NCBI RefSeq assembly: GCF_000716595.1
Contig: NZ_JNXC01000050.1
Span: 1-36,068 of the forward strand
DNA length: 36,068 nt
Direction of reading: 5' to 3'
Source: Saccharothrix sp. NRRL B-16314
GTDB taxonomy: Bacteria; Actinomycetota; Actinomycetes; Mycobacteriales; Pseudonocardiaceae
In this document: positions 12,701 through 20,862 of the stretch, piece by piece
Layout: the number at the start of each line of letters is the position of its first letter
How positions within the stretch are numbered: the stretch's first letter is position 1
Program-made: the position numbers and the translations under genes
The notes under the pieces: model-generated
What the model was told of the DNA's origin: nothing
The model's input: only the letters and a program-made list of their open reading frames with translations
The model's database searches: none

Positions 12701-15700
12701 AGATCGGGTCGTCGGCGGACCTGCCGTTCTCGTGGTCCGGCGTGCGGCTCGGCCACGGGTCCGGCACCCGGGTCCGGGTGCGGATCAGCCCGGCGGGTGA
12801 GTCCGCGATGCGGCTCGACGTCGTCGACGAGGCCGGTCTGGCGGTCGTCGCGGTCGACACCCTCGCGGTCCGCCCGGTCGACCAGGCTCAACTCGAAGGC
12901 GCACAACGGGGTCGTCAGCGGTCGCTGTTCCAGCTCGACTGGACCACGGTCGTCGGTGCGTCGCGGTCGACGCGGATCGCCGCGCTCGGCAGTGGTTTCC
13001 CCGGTGTGACCGAGCGTTTCGAGGACTTGGACGCCCTGGAGCGGTCGTTGGCGGACGGTGCTCCGGAGGCCGTTCTGGTCTCGATCGAGTCACCGGCCGG
13101 AGCCGACGCCGCGACCGCAGGGCGTTTGGTCGCTGAGCGGACGTTGGTGTTGTTGCAGCGGTGGTTGACCACCGAGCAACTGGCTGACGTGCAGTTGGTC
13201 GTGGTGACGCGGCGCGCGGTCGCGGTGGGCGATGAGGCGCCAGACCTCGTGCAGTCGCCGGTCTGGGGTTTGGTGCGCAGTGCGCAGTCCGAGAACCCCG
13301 GTCGGTTGCTGCTGGTCGACGTCGACGGTGACGAGCCGGACTGGGGCACGGTGATCGGTCTGGACGAGCCGCAGGTCGCGGTCCGCGAAGGCGGTCCGGT
13401 GGTGCCGAGGCTCACCCAGGCCGACGCGTCACCGGTGCTCAACGGGACGGCGTGGCGGTTGGCGGCCGAGCGGAAGGGATCGCTGGAAGGCCTGGCGATC
13501 GTTCCGTCGGCGGGTGATCGGCCGCTGGACGCGCACGAGGTGCGGGTCGGTGTCCGGGCCGCCGGCCTGAACTTCCGGGACGTGCTGATCACGCTCGGGA
13601 TGTACCCGGGTGACGCCCCGCTGGGCAGTGAAGCTTCTGGGGTCGTGCTGGAGGTCGGGTCGGAGGTCACGGACCTGGCAGCGGGTGACCGCGTGCTGGG
13701 CCTGGTGACGGATTCCTTCGGTTCGATGGGCATCGCGGATCGGCGGATGCTGGTCCCGATGCCCGCCGGCTGGTCGTTCGCCGAGGCGGCGTCCGTGCCG
13801 CTGGTGTTCCTCACCGCGTACTACGGGCTGGTCGACCTCGCCGGTCTCAAGGCCGGTGAACGACTGCTGGTGCACGCCGCCGCCGGTGGCGTGGGCATGG
13901 CGGCCGTGCAGCTGGCCCGGCACTGGGGCGTCGAGGTCTTCGCGACCGCGAGCAAGCCCAAGTGGGACGCGGTGCGGGCGCTGGGCGTCCCGGCCGAGCG
14001 GATCGCCTCTTCGCGTGACCTCGCGTTCCGGGAGGCGTTCCGGGAGGCGACCGGTGGCGAGGGTGTCGACGTGGTGTTGAACGCCCTGGCCGGCGAGTTC
14101 ATCGACGCCTCGCTGGACCTGCTGCCGCGCGGTGGCCGGTTCATCGAGATGGGCAAGGCGGACCTGCGTGACGCGGAGGCCGTGGCCGCCGCGCACGCCG
14201 GGGTGCGCTACCAGTCCTACGACCTCCTGGAGGCCGGGCCGGAGCGCATCCAGGAGATGCTGCGCGACCTGATGGCGTTGTTCGACCAGGGAGCGCTGGA
14301 CCTGTCGCCGATCCGCACGTGGGACGTCCGCAGTGGACGGGACGCGTTCCGGTTCCTGCGGGAGGGGCGCAACACCGGCAAGGTGGTCCTCACCGTTCCG
14401 GCGCCGCTCGATCAGAACGGCACCGTCCTGATCACCGGCGGCACGGGTGGTCTGGGTGCGTTGTTCGCCCGCCACCTCGCCCAGTCGGGTGCGAAGCAGT
14501 TGGTGCTGGTGAGTCGTCGGGGGATGGCGGCCGAGGGCGTGCCGGAGTTGGTGGCGGAGCTTGAAGCGGTCGGCTGCACGGTGCGGGTCGCGGCGTGTGA
14601 CGTGTCCGATCGTGGTCAGGTGGCCGAGCTGATCGGCTCGCTGGAGCACCCGCTCACCGCCGTGATCCACGCGGCCGGTGTGTTGGACGACGGCGTGGTC
14701 GGTTCGCTCACCCCGCAGCAGTTGGAGCGGGTGATGCGACCGAAGATGGATGCGGCGTTGCACCTGCACGAATTGACGGCGGGCCTGGAGTTGTCGGCGT
14801 TCGTCATGTTCTCCTCGGTGGCTGCGTTGATCGGCAGTCCGGGGCAGGGCAACTACGCCGCCGCGAACGCGTTCCTGGACGCGTTGGCCGCCAAGCGTCG
14901 GGCCGAAGGACTTCCGGCCAGTTCGCTGGCCTGGGGTCTGTGGGCCGAGGCGGGCGGCATGTCCGGCGGGTTGGACGAAGCCGAGATCGCGCGGCTGGAG
15001 CGCCAGGGCATCGGCGCGCTGTCGACCGAGCTGGGCCTGGAGCTGTTCGACCGCGCCAACGGGCTCGGTGAAGCGCTGCTCGTGCCGGTGCGGCTGGACT
15101 TCGCCGCGTTGCGGCTCCAGGCACGGGCGGGGATGCTGCCCGCGTTGCTCCGCGGTCTGGTGCGTGCTCCGGCGCGGAAGGTCGAGAGCGCCGGCGTCCC
15201 GCTGGACCGGCGGCTGGCCGGTATCGCCGAAGCCGACCGGGAACGGGTTGTCCTCGAACTGGTCCAGGCTCAGGTCGCGGCCGTGCTGGGCCACGCGTCC
15301 GCCGACGCCGTCGATCCGGACCGGGCGTTCAAGGACCTCGGCATCGACTCGCTCGGCGCGGTGGAGCTGCGCAACCGGCTGACGCAGGCCAGTGGCGTGC
15401 GGCTGCCCACAACGCTGGTGTTCGACCACCCGACACCGCTGGCCATCGCGCGGTTCCTGCTGACGGAGGTCGGCGCGGTGGCGGAGCAGGCCGCACCGCG
15501 TGACGGCGGCGTCAAGGCGCCCCAGGACGGCCAGGGAACGCTCAGCGCACTCCTCCGGCACGCGCACGCCGCCGGTTCGGTCGCCGACACGGTGCCGTTG
15601 CTGACCGGGATGTCGAAGTTCCGGCCCACGTTCGCGTCGGCGGCGGAACTGGGCGACGACGGGTACGTCGTGCGGCTCGCCTCGGGCGGTGACCTGACGA

Positions 15701-16341
15701 AGGTCGTCTGCGTGCCGTCCTTCGTGGTGGGCTCCGGACCGCACCAGTTCATGCGGTTCGCCGACCACTTCGAGGGCACGCGGGACGTCTTCGCCTGCTC
15801 GCTCCCGGGTTTCCGCGGCACCGAGCCGTCACCGGGGAGTTGGGACGCCGCGGTCGAGGTCCTGGCGGGCTCCATCCGCCGGGCCGTAGGCGACGCGCCG
15901 TTCGTGCTGGTCGGCTACTCGACCGGTGGCGTCATCGCGCACTCCCTCGCCGCCGCGTTCGAGGCGGCGGGCGTCAAGCCGGAGGGCGTCGTGCTGATCG
16001 ACACCCCCATGCCGGAACGCGGGGAGGAGACCAACCGCGTCTTCTCCGCGGTGATGACGGAAATCCTCGGTCGCGAGGACGAGGCCATCGCCATCGACGA
16101 CGCCAACTGGCTCGCCATGGGCACGTACATGCGCCTGCTGGCCGAGCACCGGGCGACGCCGATCACCACCCGGAGCCTGCTGATCCGGGCGGGCGAACCA
16201 CTCGGCGAGGCCGACACCGCCGACTGGCCCGCGTGGGACGTCGGCGCCGACCAGGTCGTGCTCCCCGCCGATCACTTCGCCCTGATCGAGTCCGCGGCGA
16301 CGGCGACCGCGGAAGCGACGCGGGAGTGGTTGGAGTCGTGA
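748..16341 (+). CDS. Modular type I polyketide synthase: (AT)-DH-KR-ACP / KS-AT-DH-ER-KR-ACP / KS-AT-DH-ER-KR-ACP-TE
   Basis: This 5197-residue frame is the C-terminal part of a modular PKS and ends in the chain-releasing thioesterase. The GTG at 748 is only the first start codon in the frame. It has no ribosome binding site and lies inside the broken AT-DH junction, so the real start is upstream of the window. Catalytic landmarks (residues in this frame): DH His37 and Asp203, KR LDD 558-560 and Tyr615, ACP Ser778; KS Cys1010, His1145 and His1184, AT Ser1461, ACP Ser2822; KS Cys3053, AT Ser3504, ACP Ser4868; TE Ser5058, Asp5085 and His5176. All domains look intact. The ATs carry HAFH (malonyl) and the KRs carry LDD (B-type). 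Predicted result: one alkene-forming and two fully reducing extensions, then release. A P450 lies 247 bases downstream. The product is not recognised. Confidence 0.95.
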   Translation: MSARSKTNAAAIRVGDRDEWLFTGRLSQDSAPWVRDHGVLGMVVVPGTALVELVAAAGWHAGSPVVDDLVLEAPLILRDDAPVQLQVTVGQAEEDGRREVAIYSRPEAGAEPETTCHARGTLAVDESPAPSWLPLEWPPVGAEPIDVDALYARLTEIGFDYGPAFVGLQAGWRDGDEVFAEVSLPDEHVESAKGFGLHPALFDASLHGGLGWLDHGTSASLPFSWSGVRLARSGAARVRVRITSAGESALRVDIVGELGELVGSVRKLAFRPVEQAQLEGGLNRPNALFQVDWTPVANATQNATQNASARATVLGEDHVDLDALELALTEGAVAPEVVVAAINSPSESADAATVRGVAERTLGLLQRWLASEQLSEARLVVVTRNGIAVGDDVPDLALSPVWGLVRSAQSEHPGRFVLADVVGDAPDWGVLAGLDEPQLAVRDGQVLAPRLNRASDVPAHDALTLNPAGTVLITGGTGGLGAVFAKHLATRYGAKHLLLVSRRGPSAAGVPELVAELDALGARTVVAACDVSDRDQLADLIGSLEHPLTAVVHAAGVLDDGVIESLTPEQLARVMGPKVDAALHLHELTADAELSAFVLFSSVAALIGSPGQGNYSAANAVLDALAARRRAAGLPASSLAWGLWAEAGIAGKLDDAELARLERMGAEALPTEVGLELFDQSQRLDAALLVPVLLDLGALRVAARSGMLPALMRGLVRMPARRAGAGGSLAQRLAGVAEAERERVVLDLVQAQVAAVLGHASAAAVEPERAFKELGIDSLGAVELRNRLTQASGVRLSSTLVFDHPTPAAIARLLISEVGGVEEVARPVTRVRTAKADEPLAIVGMSCRYPGGLTSPDALWKLVSEGRDAITGLPEDRGWDLERLYDPDPDKLGTVYARGGGFVDGVGDFDAGFFGISPREALAMDPQQRLLLEAAWEAFEDAGIDPTTLKGTDTGVFCGVGPSDYAAMPAGGLPEIEGFRLTGATTSVVSGRIAYTLGLEGPAVSVDTACSSSLVALHLASQALRSGECSMALVGGVTVLAGPTLLMEFSRQRGLAPDGRSKSYAAAADGTGFSDGLGLVVLERLSDARRNGHRILGVVRGSAINQDGASNGLTAPNGPSQERVIRQALANAGLSPAEVDAVEGHGTGTRLGDPIEAQALLATYGSERENGPLRLGSIKSNIGHTSSAAGIAGVIKMVMAMRHGVLPPTLNVDAPSPHVDWSAGQVKLLTEAEDWPASARPRRAGVSSFGVSGTNAHVVLEEAPREEPVSVKEERPAPPAVPVLVSGKGEAALRAQADRLRAHLLERPDVGLLDVAFSVAATRAQFDRRAAVVASDREGLLAGLSALATAEPAAGVVEGRLTGGKSAFLFTGQGAQRAGMGVALAESFPRFAEALDEVCAELDPKLGRSLMDLLSASEGSTEAGLLNETEFTQAALFAVEVALFRLVESLGMRADYLIGHSVGEIAAAHVSGVLSLADACTLVVARGRLMGALPAGGGMVAVQATEQEVIGSLDGFEGRLSVAAINGPQAVVVSGELEALDEWLPQWQDRKTTRLKVSHAFHSHLMDPMLAEFRKVAEGLTFSEPRIPIVSNVTGGVVSAELTQPGYWVDHVRGAVRFTDGVRTLQAQGVTRFFELGPDGVLTAMARQSVDDDAVFASAMRARKAEPETFAAFLAQAHIAGIAIDWTAFYAGTGARRVELPTYAFQRERYWVAPGAGTGDPAAAGLAHLDHPMLAAAVPVGDRDEWVFTGRLSQDSAPWVRDHVVLGMVIVPGTALVELAAASGRHAGSPVVEELVLEAPLLLHETAAVRLQVTVGAAGEDGIREVAIYSRPEGGTEQDVTCHARGTLAADGPPIEAWSTEWPPADAEPVAVDSLYPRLVDAGYEYGPAFQGLQAAWRDGDDVYAEVALADEHLDAAQGFGLHPALFDAALHGGLLDKEIGATADLPFSWSGVRFGEQGVGRVRVRIGSAGDSTLRLDVVSEHGEPVVSVAKLAVRPVEQSQLEGAQRTRQRSLFQVDWVPVADVTRKSTRVAALGSGFPGVAERFEDLDALERSLADGAPEAVLVSIESPVGVDAATGGRVVAERTLVLLQRWLATEQLSGVRLVVVTRRAVAVGDEAPDLVQSPVWGLVRSAQSENPGRLLLVDVDGDEPDWTALVGLEEPQIAVREGGLVVPRLAQAETPQVVDGTAWRLAAERKGSLEGLAIVGSDADRPLGALEVRIGVRAAGVNFRDVLIALGMYPGDAPLGSEAAGVVVDVGSDVMDLAPGDRVMGLVMDGFGSLGVTDRRMLVPMPAGWTFAEAASVPLVFLTAYYGLFDLAGLQRGERVLVHAAAGGVGMAAVQLARHVGAEVFATASPAKWDAVRGLGVADERIASSRDLAFRDTFRDLTAGAGVDVVLNALTGEFVDASLDLLPRGGRFIEMGKADIRDPEVIAREHAGSRYQSFDLLEAGPERIQQMLCELVALFEQDVLSLSPIRTWDVRSGREAFRFLREGRNTGKVVLTVPAPLDRDGTVLITGGTGGLGALFARHLAETGVRHLLLVSRRGPAADGVAELVAELEAVGCTVRVAACDVSDRGQVAELIGSLEHPLTAVIHAAGVLDDGVVGSLTAGQLERVMRPKMDAALHLHELTAGMELSAFVMFSSVAALIGSPGQGNYAAANAFLDALAAKRRAEGLPASSLAWGLWADAGMSGTLDENDLARLERMGTGALSAELGLELFEEARGLDTALLVPVRLDLAALRVQARSGMLPPLLRGLVRAPARRVESAGGSLAQRLAGVAEADKERVVLELVQAQVAAVLGHASATAVEPDRAFKELGIDSLGAVELRNRLTQASGVRLPTTLVFDHPTPTAIARFLLDEVGPVAEQAAPVVRSKQTRARADEPLAIVGMSCRYPGGVTSPDDLWRLVSEGRDAVSGLPEDRGWDLERLYDPDPDKLGTVSTRGGGFVRGIGDFDAGFFGVSPREALAMDPQQRLLLEAAWEAFEDAGIDPASLRGSDTGVFCGVVATEYGGTNPSELEGFRLTGTTSSVASGRVAYTLGLEGPAVSVDTACSSSLVAMHLASQALRSGECSMALVGGVTVMAGPHLLVEFSRQRGLAPDGRCKSYAEGADGTGFSDGLGLLVMERLSDARRNGHRILGVVRGSAINQDGASNGLTAPNGPSQERVIRQALANAGLSPAEVDAVEGHGTGTRLGDPIEAQALLATYGSERENGPLRLGSIKSNIGHSSAAAGVAGVIKMVMAMRNGVLPPTLHVDAPSPYVDWDAGEVKLLTEAEDWPASARPRRAGVSSFGISGTNAHVIIEEAPADAVAQVAPVVHRPAVVPVLVSAKSDSALRAQADRLRSHLMARPELDVVDAGFSLVTTRGQFDQRAAVIASDRDGVLAGLAALAEGGPGAGVVDGRPVGGKSAFLFTGQGAQRAGMGVALAESFPRFAEALDEVCAELDPKLGRSLKDLLSAAEGSPEAALLNETEFTQAALFAVEVALFRLVESLGIRPDYLIGHSVGELAAAHVAGVLSLADACTLVVARGRSMGALPAGGGMVAVQATEDEVVASLAGFDARLSVAAINGPLAVVVSGEIEALDEWLPQWQHRKTTRLKVSHAFHSHLMDPMLAEFRTVAEGLTFSEPRIPIVSNVTGGVVSAELTDPAYWVDHVRGAVRFTDGVRTLRAEGVTRFFELGPDGVLTAMARQSVDEDHDAVFVPALRARQAEPETFARFLAQVHMAGAVVDWTAFYAGTGARRVELPTYAFQRERYWVSSGVGAGDPAASGLGRLDHPLVAAVVPVGDRDEWVLTGRLSQDSAPWVRDHVVLGMVIVPGTALVELALTAGRLTGCPVVDELVLEAPLVLEDESARLVQVMVGEPGDDGRRDVAVYSRPEAGGDDGERLVICHARGRVGVEAAPLPLFPVEWPPSGAEPVAVDSLYPRLVDAGYEYGPAFQGLRAAWRVGDDVYAEVTLPESAGGDGFGIHPALFDAALHGGLLDKEIGSSADLPFSWSGVRLGHGSGTRVRVRISPAGESAMRLDVVDEAGLAVVAVDTLAVRPVDQAQLEGAQRGRQRSLFQLDWTTVVGASRSTRIAALGSGFPGVTERFEDLDALERSLADGAPEAVLVSIESPAGADAATAGRLVAERTLVLLQRWLTTEQLADVQLVVVTRRAVAVGDEAPDLVQSPVWGLVRSAQSENPGRLLLVDVDGDEPDWGTVIGLDEPQVAVREGGPVVPRLTQADASPVLNGTAWRLAAERKGSLEGLAIVPSAGDRPLDAHEVRVGVRAAGLNFRDVLITLGMYPGDAPLGSEASGVVLEVGSEVTDLAAGDRVLGLVTDSFGSMGIADRRMLVPMPAGWSFAEAASVPLVFLTAYYGLVDLAGLKAGERLLVHAAAGGVGMAAVQLARHWGVEVFATASKPKWDAVRALGVPAERIASSRDLAFREAFREATGGEGVDVVLNALAGEFIDASLDLLPRGGRFIEMGKADLRDAEAVAAAHAGVRYQSYDLLEAGPERIQEMLRDLMALFDQGALDLSPIRTWDVRSGRDAFRFLREGRNTGKVVLTVPAPLDQNGTVLITGGTGGLGALFARHLAQSGAKQLVLVSRRGMAAEGVPELVAELEAVGCTVRVAACDVSDRGQVAELIGSLEHPLTAVIHAAGVLDDGVVGSLTPQQLERVMRPKMDAALHLHELTAGLELSAFVMFSSVAALIGSPGQGNYAAANAFLDALAAKRRAEGLPASSLAWGLWAEAGGMSGGLDEAEIARLERQGIGALSTELGLELFDRANGLGEALLVPVRLDFAALRLQARAGMLPALLRGLVRAPARKVESAGVPLDRRLAGIAEADRERVVLELVQAQVAAVLGHASADAVDPDRAFKDLGIDSLGAVELRNRLTQASGVRLPTTLVFDHPTPLAIARFLLTEVGAVAEQAAPRDGGVKAPQDGQGTLSALLRHAHAAGSVADTVPLLTGMSKFRPTFASAAELGDDGYVVRLASGGDLTKVVCVPSFVVGSGPHQFMRFADHFEGTRDVFACSLPGFRGTEPSPGSWDAAVEVLAGSIRRAVGDAPFVLVGYSTGGVIAHSLAAAFEAAGVKPEGVVLIDTPMPERGEETNRVFSAVMTEILGREDEAIAIDDANWLAMGTYMRLLAEHRATPITTRSLLIRAGEPLGEADTADWPAWDVGADQVVLPADHFALIESAATATAEATREWLES
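1639..1668 (+). repeat. 12-base tandem repeat inside the PKS (two copies plus a half)
   Basis: The unit AACGCGACGCAG occurs at 1639-1650 and 1651-1662, followed by AACGCG. It encodes [10 protein letters not shown] near the start of the structural KR subdomain of module A. Modules B and C have no such repeat at this place. It probably arose by slippage in a tolerant linker. Confidence 0.85.
3259..9340 (+). other. PKS module B: KS, AT, DH, ER, KR, ACP (fully reducing, malonyl)
   Basis: Approximate limits are KS 3259-4530, AT 4840-5740, DH 5938-6750, structural KR half 6790-7290, ER 7318-8268, catalytic KR 8287-8820 and ACP 9070-9330. KS Cys is in DTACSSS (3775-3777), with the two His in EGHGTGT (4180) and SNIGH (4297). 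AT Ser is in GHSVGE (5128) and the specificity motif is HAFH. The ER has the [16 protein letters not shown] motif. The KR has LDD (8548-8556) and its active Tyr at 8719. All loops are present, so the beta-keto group should be reduced to methylene after malonyl extension. Confidence 0.92.
4093..4184 (+). repeat. 92-base perfect repeat shared by the KS of modules B and C (second copy 10222-10313)
   Basis: The 92 bases at 4093-4184 are identical to 10222-10313 (offset 6129), ending at the EGHGTGT motif of both KS domains. Identity at silent sites points to recent duplication or gene conversion. The AT regions at 1-760, 4860-5620 and 10990-11750 are also close to identical over long stretches. 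Confidence 0.85.
9397..15480 (+). other. PKS module C: KS, AT, DH, ER, KR, ACP (fully reducing, malonyl)
   Basis: Approximate limits are KS 9397-10660, AT 10966-11880, DH 12073-12880, ER 13450-14400, KR 14420-14950 and ACP 15190-15470. The architecture matches module B, with many near-identical stretches. KS Cys codon is 9904, AT Ser codon 11257, HAFH 11551-11562 and ACP Ser codon 15349. All reductive motifs are intact, so this last extension also gives a methylene. The module runs into the thioesterase through a short linker. Confidence 0.92.
15535..16341 (+). other. Terminal thioesterase (TE) domain of the PKS
   Basis: This is an alpha/beta-hydrolase TE at the end of the last module, releasing the finished chain as a lactone or free acid. 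The nucleophile is in GYSTGG (Ser codon 15919-15921), where many PKS TEs have His rather than Tyr before Ser. The likely acid is Asp in VLIDTPMP (codon 16000), and the likely His is in PADHFAL (codon 16273). The domain ends in EATREWLES, a usual TE end. Whether it cyclises or hydrolyses cannot be told from the sequence. Confidence 0.9.
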
Positions 16342-16372
16342 ACCGAATCGTGTCGTGGCAAAGCGTTCCAGG

Positions 16373-16460
16373 GGCCACCGCAGTGGCCTCGACCGTGCTA
16401 GAAGTACGCCCTGACGTTGCCGCACCCCACCCCCCGCCACCGCGCGCGGCGGTGCCGGGG
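16373..16460 (+). other. PKS-P450 gap with two GC-rich hairpins (possible attenuator or weak terminator)
   Basis: The 247-base gap between the PKS stop and the P450 start holds a perfect 6-bp stem with a 4-base loop (GGCCAC / GTGGCC, 16373-16388). It also holds a longer GC-rich hairpin with one mismatch (16432-16460, CCCCGCCACCGC against GCGGTGCCGGGG). No T-run follows either. I saw no convincing -35/-10 pair for the P450. The hairpins could reduce read-through into the P450 or protect mRNA ends. Confidence 0.4.
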
Positions 16461-16588
16461 TTCGTGGGCGGACTGCACTTGGCGGTGACCGGGGCCGGAC
16501 GGCATCCGGTTGCCGGATATGCGTTCTCAGCTCGGTGAGCGAGTCGAATCGTGACGTGGCCACGCGATGGTCGAGAAAGGTGAAGGAA

Positions 16589-17995
16589 ATGGATTCCCCC
16601 ACTGCAAGTCCCGGTGACACCAAGGGGCGCGAGGCCGCGGCCATCCCCGCCACCTCCCTGCCGGGTTCCAAGGCGCCGGCGGTGGTGCAGCTGCTGAGCT
16701 ACTGGACCAACCCGCAGGCGTTCGTGGAGAAGCGCCGTGAGCGCTACGGCCCCCGGTTCCAGGTCAGCATCCGCATCCCGGCCCGCCCGGTGTACATGCT
16801 CACCAGCCCGGAAGACGTCAAGGCGATGTTCCTGGCGCCGGCCGACGTCCTGCACACCGGTACCGGTTCGGCCACGATCGAGAAGTGGACCGGCACCAGC
16901 GGCCTGGCGTGGTTGGACGAGGACGCACACAAGGTGCGCCGCAAGCTCCTCATGCCGAGCTACCACGGCGCGGCGCTGATGCGCATCGGCGAGGCGATCC
17001 CCCGGATGGCCAAGGAGGACGTGGCGAGCTGGCCGCGTGGCAAGGACATGCCGCTGCACCCGCACATCCACCGCTTCACGCTGCACGTGATCCGCGAGGT
17101 CGTCTACGGCTCGCGGACGCCGCGGCGCTGGGAGGAACTGCTCGACCTGCTGCTGCAGATGATGGAGTTCAACAACAGCATCGCTTCGCCGATGATGCTC
17201 CACAAGATGCCGCCGCGGGTCCTGAAGCTGTTCCGCTCGATCAAGTCGCTGGGGCTGGAGAACTTCCTCCAGTTGCGGGACAAGGCGGACGCGCTGATCT
17301 ACGAGACCATCGAGGAGCACCGGGAGTCCGACTACCGCGGCGACGACCTGCTGTCGGTACTGCTGGGGATCACGCACGAGGACGACGGCACGCCGTTGAG
17401 CCCGCGCGAGATCCGCGACGAGATGATGACCATCTTCCTGGCCGGCACCGAGACGACCGCCGCCGCGATGGCGTGGACGTTCGAGTACCTGACCCGGCAC
17501 CCCGAGGCGCTGAAGCGGCTGCGCGACGAGATCGACGCGGGCGAGAGCGACGCCTACCTGATGGCCGTGATCAACGAGGTGCTGCGCCTGCGCCCGTCGA
17601 TCCCGAACATCATCGTGCGCGAGGTGAAGAAGCCGATCGAGATCGGCGGCGTGCAGTTCGAGCCGGGGATGCACCTGTGGGCCAGCGCCTACCTGGTGAA
17701 CCACGACAAGTCCACCTACGAGAACCCGGACGAGTTCCGCCCGGAGCGCTTCCTGGACTCCAAGCCGGGCACGTTCACGTGGATCCCGTTCGGTGGTGGC
17801 CGCATCCGCTGCATCGGCGACAAGATCGCGCTGCTGGAGATGAAGGCGGTCATCAAGGAGGTGCTGACCCAGTGCGAGCTGGAGCGGCCCGACCCGCGCC
17901 CCGAAGAGGCCAAGAGCCGCATCGTGGTGAACGTGCCCTCGAAGTTCACCCGCGTCGTGCTCCGCGACCGCGTGCGGGAGACGAGCATGGCCTAG
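16589..17995 (+). CDS. Cytochrome P450, probable polyketide tailoring oxygenase
   Basis: This is a soluble bacterial-type P450 of 468 residues that uses heme and external redox partners to hydroxylate or epoxidise a substrate. Visible motifs are the I-helix AGTETT (285-290), the K-helix ExxR (Glu330-Arg333), PERF (about 395-398) and the heme loop FGGGRIRCIG with Cys408 as thiolate ligand. I chose the ATG at 16589 because GAAGGA sits a few bases upstream; an in-frame GTG at 16535 has no such site. The gene follows the PKS on the same strand and a strong hairpin lies after it, so it is probably the last gene of the cluster. Its action on the polyketide is inferred from position. The general look (long proximal helix, no membrane anchor) recalls CYP110/CYP135-like bacterial enzymes, but the family is not certain. 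Confidence 0.95.
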   Translation: MDSPTASPGDTKGREAAAIPATSLPGSKAPAVVQLLSYWTNPQAFVEKRRERYGPRFQVSIRIPARPVYMLTSPEDVKAMFLAPADVLHTGTGSATIEKWTGTSGLAWLDEDAHKVRRKLLMPSYHGAALMRIGEAIPRMAKEDVASWPRGKDMPLHPHIHRFTLHVIREVVYGSRTPRRWEELLDLLLQMMEFNNSIASPMMLHKMPPRVLKLFRSIKSLGLENFLQLRDKADALIYETIEEHRESDYRGDDLLSVLLGITHEDDGTPLSPREIRDEMMTIFLAGTETTAAAMAWTFEYLTRHPEALKRLRDEIDAGESDAYLMAVINEVLRLRPSIPNIIVREVKKPIEIGGVQFEPGMHLWASAYLVNHDKSTYENPDEFRPERFLDSKPGTFTWIPFGGGRIRCIGDKIALLEMKAVIKEVLTQCELERPDPRPEEAKSRIVVNVPSKFTRVVLRDRVRETSMA

Positions 17996-18017
17996 CGGCC
18001 ACGTGATCGCACCGGCT

Positions 18018-18057
18018 GCCGCCCGATCCCCGGACCTCGCGTCCGGGGTCGGGCGGC
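18018..18057. terminator. Bidirectional hairpin terminator between the P450 and the SRPBCC-like gene
   Basis: Arms of about 17 bp (GCCGCCCGATCCCCGGAC against GTCCGGGGTCGGGCGGC) pair with a single bulged T around a 5-base loop. The two flanking genes converge here. A weak T-rich stretch (GTCGTTCTT) follows on the plus strand. Confidence 0.85.
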
Positions 18058-18065
18058 GTCGTTCT

Positions 18066-18539
18066 TCAGCCCTGGTCCGGGTTACCGGCACCGGCGCTGT
18101 TCTTCCGGGCGTGGCGGCGCACCGAGCGGAGCAGGGCCGCCACGACGAGCCGGTGCCCGCCGGTCCCGATGACGAGCTGCCGGTACACGAACCCGTGCGG
18201 CCCGGGGAACTCGGCGTAGCTGCGTGCGCTGAGCAGCGTGCCGCCCGACTGCTCCGCCAAGGTCATCACCAGCCGGTACCGCGAGAACCGGTGCCGCCCG
18301 GTGAGTTCCACGAGCCGACCGGGCACGGCCGACGTCACCGCGAACCCGGTGATGGTCGAGCCCACCTCGAACGGCGTCCCGCCGGCCCGACGCGGCTCGG
18401 TGGCCAACAGCAGTCCCATGGCCGCGCTGCTGCCGGCAGGGGAGCGCGTCATCACCGCGGCCAGGCTGCGCCACACGGCCATCGCCGGCGCCGGGACGAG
18501 CACGCTGTGCTCGTCCACGTAAGGGAGGTCGGTGTCCAC
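18066..18539 (-). CDS. SRPBCC-like (START/Bet v1-fold) small protein, 157 aa
   Basis: The protein has the pattern of an actinobacterial SRPBCC / polyketide-cyclase-like family. An N-terminal strand (YVDEHSVLVPAP) is followed by a helix (AMAVWRSLAAV), then alternating strands such as GRHRFSRYRLVMTL and a final basic helix (LLRSVRRHARKN). These folds bind hydrophobic ligands in a cavity. No catalytic residues can be named. The start is a GTG at 18539, one base after the stop of the upstream SGNH hydrolase gene (TGA-C-GTG), so translation is probably coupled. The basic tail after the last helix looks disordered. The gene sits beside the PKS cluster but converges on it, so a role in polyketide cyclisation is not supported. 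Family assignment is moderate and function unknown. Confidence 0.75.
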   Translation of the reverse strand: MDTDLPYVDEHSVLVPAPAMAVWRSLAAVMTRSPAGSSAAMGLLLATEPRRAGGTPFEVGSTITGFAVTSAVPGRLVELTGRHRFSRYRLVMTLAEQSGGTLLSARSYAEFPGPHGFVYRQLVIGTGGHRLVVAALLRSVRRHARKNSAGAGNPDQG

Positions 18540-18540
18540 G

Positions 18541-19248
18541 TCAGGCGGGGTCGTGGAGCGGGATGTGGTCGGCGACGGCCTGCGCCCAGCGGAGGTAGCC
18601 GTACGCCGACGGGTGGAAGCGGTCCTCGGAGAAGAAGTCCGGGCCGATCGGCATCACGTCGGTCGAGTTGATCCACAGCGCGCCCGGTCGTTCCGCGCAC
18701 ACCCGCTGGGACGCCGCGTCGAGCGCGCCCGCGCACTGGGAGAGGTAGCGGCGCAGCGTGCCCGGCAGCGACGGGAACGTCTTGAACGGCGGAATCCCCA
18801 CCACGACAACGTGTTCGGCGCGCTTGCCGAGCTCGTCCACCACCGCGCCGAGGTCTTCCGCCCACTGCGCCGGGGTGCGTCGGCCGAGCACGTCGTTGGC
18901 GCCCGCGAGGAGCACCGCGACCGTGAGGTCTTCGCCGAGCTGGGGGAGGAGCTTGTAGCGGATCCGGCGGGCCGTCGCGCCGTGCTGCCCGATCGCCTCC
19001 CACGTGACCGGCCGATCGGTGCGTTCGGCGATCGTGCGGGCCAGGCTGCCGGGGAACCCCTCGTCGTGCGCGTCGACACCGCAACCCGCCGCCGTGGACT
19101 CGCCGACGACGGCGATGCGCACCGGCAGGCCCGTCGCGGCGTCGCCCGCCGAACCCGTGGTCGGACCGGCGGCCGGCGGCAGCAGCTTGATCGATTTCCG
19201 CACCCAGATGCCCTGGGCGGCGACGATCGGCATCAGCAGGGGATTCAC
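18541..19248 (-). CDS. SGNH/GDSL-type hydrolase (esterase or lipase-like), 235 aa
   Basis: The SGNH blocks are clear: GES with the nucleophile at Ser51, Gly in the IGQHGATA segment, Asn in GANDV, and the paired Asp and His in EDRFHPSAYGY near the end. Enzymes of this fold hydrolyse esters, acyl groups or carbohydrate acetates. The N-terminus has a moderately hydrophobic stretch (LLMPIVAAQGIWV) but no clear signal peptide, so location is unclear. The start is a GTG at 19248, preceded by AAGGGGG about eight bases away. It is the first gene of a two-gene minus-strand unit with the SRPBCC-like gene, coupled at the stop/start. The substrate cannot be told from sequence. Confidence 0.9.
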   Translation of the reverse strand: MNPLLMPIVAAQGIWVRKSIKLLPPAAGPTTGSAGDAATGLPVRIAVVGESTAAGCGVDAHDEGFPGSLARTIAERTDRPVTWEAIGQHGATARRIRYKLLPQLGEDLTVAVLLAGANDVLGRRTPAQWAEDLGAVVDELGKRAEHVVVVGIPPFKTFPSLPGTLRRYLSQCAGALDAASQRVCAERPGALWINSTDVMPIGPDFFSEDRFHPSAYGYLRWAQAVADHIPLHDPA

Positions 19249-19286
19249 GTGCGGGCCCCCTTGTCGGTCGACCGCTCCACGGACCC

Positions 19287-19305
19287 GGTTAACGCCTGGT
19301 CAACC
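19287..19305. promoter_or_regulatory. Imperfect palindrome upstream of the SGNH gene
   Basis: The sequence GGTTAACGCCTGGTCAACC has 7-bp arms with one mismatch around a 5-base spacer. It lies about 40 bases upstream of the SGNH start. It is a possible operator, and no regulator is identified. Confidence 0.35.
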
Positions 19306-19465
19306 GCTGAATCGCCCCCACGTCTCATGGCTGGAGCATGGCATCGGCACCACTTGCCCACAAGAACCCACCTACCCTAGTGACACTGATCTCAACCGGG
19401 TCCGAACCGGACGCCGGGCGACAGGTTCTCATGACCACGGCCCTACCGCGGACGGGTGGCGGCCT

Positions 19466-19512
19466 GGTATTCCTTGCTACTGAACGGTAACACCGGCGTG
19501 GATCGGAATACC
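19466..19512. promoter_or_regulatory. Inverted repeat GGTATTCC ... GGAATACC upstream of the beta-propeller gene
   Basis: Perfect 8-bp arms lie at 19466-19473 and 19505-19512, separated by 31 bases. The second arm is about 43 bases before the ATG at 19555. The spacing suits two half-sites on the same face of the helix (about four turns apart), as for a dimer or looped operator. The regulator is unknown. Confidence 0.4.
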
Positions 19513-19554
19513 CGCGCAGATGGGACAAATCCCGTACCCCGGTTGGGAGTTCTC

Positions 19555-20856
19555 ATGAGCAAGGAACCCATGTCGAACGGGCGGAAGCGCAGTCGCCGCA
19601 CGCGTCTGCTCGGCGTCATCGCCACCGGCGTCCTGGCCGCCACGACACCCGCCGCCGCCCCTGCCCTCGCCGCCCCCGCTGCACCCGCATCCTCACCCGC
19701 ACCCGCGGCCACCGCGCTGCGTCAAGTCATGTTCGTCGGCAACAACTGGGACGGCACCGCCGACGTGATCGCCGCAGGCGGGGACTTCGCCCGGATCGGC
19801 CGGGTGAACGTGATCCCGGACCGCGACGAGCGGCTGTGGGAGATCTACCTCAACCCTTTCAAGCTCGCCTACTTCCTCGGCATCAGGTCCGGTCCCGGCG
19901 AAGGGCACGACCAGTTCGTCGACGACATGTTCACGACACCCGACGGCACCGCCGTCGTCGCCTCCCGGCCCAGCTTCGCCGACGTGGTCTCGATCGACCT
20001 GGCCACCGGTCACATCAAGTGGCGGTTCCCGGTCTCCGGCTTCCGCTCCGACCACATGGCCGTCTCACCCGACGGCCACCGGATCGCGGTGTCCGCCTCG
20101 ACGTCCAACACCGTGCACGTGCTCGACATCGTGACCGGCCGCCAACTCGGCTCGTTCGCGACCGGTGACAAGCCGCACGAGAACGTGTTCACCGACAACG
20201 GCCGGCACCTCTGGAACATGTCCATCGGCGAGGTGAACACCGCCCTGGACGACCCGGCGTTCGACTTCACCAAGGGCGACCGGCGCATCACCGTCGTCGA
20301 CGCCGCCACCTTCCGGCAGGTGAAGGTGATCGACATGAGGCAGCGCCTGGACGCGTTCGGCCGTTCCGACCTGTCCGACGCCCTGCGCCCGGTGGCGTTC
20401 ACGCCCGACGGGTCGAAGCTGTACTTCCAGGTGTCGTTCCACCACGGCTTCCTGGAGTACGACGTGGCCGCCGATCGCGTCACGCGGCACAAGGAACTGC
20501 CGAAGAACCCGGCCACCAGCGAGGACCGCACCACCTGGGTCAACGACTCGCGCCACCACGGCATGGCGATGAGCCCGGCCGGTGACAAGCTGTGCGTCGC
20601 CGGGACGATGGACGACTACGCGGTGGTCGTGGACCGGGAAACCCTGCGGGAAGGCCCGCTCGTGCCCGCCGCCAAGCCGTACTGGGCGACCGTCAGCGGT
20701 GACGGGCGCAGTTGCGTGATCTCCGAGAGCGGTGCCGACCAGGTCACCGCGATCGACTTCGCCACCGGCCGCAAGATCGTCTCGGTGCCGGTGGGCGACC
20801 ACCCGCAGCGGGTGCGCGTCGGCCACGTCCCCACCGGCTGGACCGGCACCGGCTGA
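19555..20856 (+). CDS. Secreted YncE/YVTN-type beta-propeller protein, 433 aa
   Basis: The N-terminus has a basic stretch (RKRSRRTRLL), a hydrophobic core and a long Ala/Pro-rich segment ending about residue 55, a signal peptide with a Tat-like SRR but without the usual Phe. The mature part repeats a propeller blade pattern, for example MAVSPDGHRIAVSASTSNTV, VAFTPDGSKLYFQVSF, MAMSPAGDKLCVAGTMDD and ATVSGDGRSCVISESGADQV. Similar proteins are annotated as YncE-like or cytochrome cd1 heme-d1-like propellers. No heme ligands or catalytic residues are evident, so it is probably a binding or scaffold protein outside the membrane. The ATG at 19555 was chosen because GGGAG lies five bases upstream; the frame extends further up without a binding site. 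It converges with the TetR gene, leaving only six bases between the stops. Confidence 0.85.
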   Translation: MSKEPMSNGRKRSRRTRLLGVIATGVLAATTPAAAPALAAPAAPASSPAPAATALRQVMFVGNNWDGTADVIAAGGDFARIGRVNVIPDRDERLWEIYLNPFKLAYFLGIRSGPGEGHDQFVDDMFTTPDGTAVVASRPSFADVVSIDLATGHIKWRFPVSGFRSDHMAVSPDGHRIAVSASTSNTVHVLDIVTGRQLGSFATGDKPHENVFTDNGRHLWNMSIGEVNTALDDPAFDFTKGDRRITVVDAATFRQVKVIDMRQRLDAFGRSDLSDALRPVAFTPDGSKLYFQVSFHHGFLEYDVAADRVTRHKELPKNPATSEDRTTWVNDSRHHGMAMSPAGDKLCVAGTMDDYAVVVDRETLREGPLVPAAKPYWATVSGDGRSCVISESGADQVTAIDFATGRKIVSVPVGDHPQRVRVGHVPTGWTGTG

Positions 20857-20862
20857 TCCGCC

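Larger units (their letters stand above)
19249..19554. other. 306-base divergent intergenic region
   Basis: This region separates the minus-strand SGNH gene from the plus-strand beta-propeller gene and must hold both promoters. I see the palindrome at 19287-19305 and the 8-bp inverted repeat at 19466/19505. There is no convincing -35/-10 pair, no RNA gene and no short ORF with coding character. Confidence 0.6.

Noticed and set aside
7588..12906. 1772-residue open frame on the minus strand, antisense to the PKS
   Set aside because: The plus strand has unambiguous PKS domains with intact active sites. The antisense frame is Arg/His/Gln-rich and without any recognisable domain, the normal result of strong GC3 bias in high-GC DNA.
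16338..16538. Possible 66-residue ORF overlapping the PKS stop as GTGA
   Set aside because: Third codon positions are not GC-biased, two hairpins lie inside it, and there is no recognisable protein pattern.
16535..16588. Earlier GTG start for the P450
   Set aside because: There is no ribosome binding site before 16535, while GAAGGA sits well placed before the ATG at 16589.
16163..18091. 642-residue minus-strand frame over the TE end and the P450
   Set aside because: It is antisense to a complete P450 with clear heme and I-helix motifs, has no domain of its own, and crosses the hairpin terminator at 18018-18057.
18066..18539. SRPBCC-like protein as a polyketide cyclase of the PKS cluster
   Set aside because: It is on the opposite strand, beyond a strong terminator, coupled to an SGNH hydrolase, and modular type I clusters do not normally need such cyclases.
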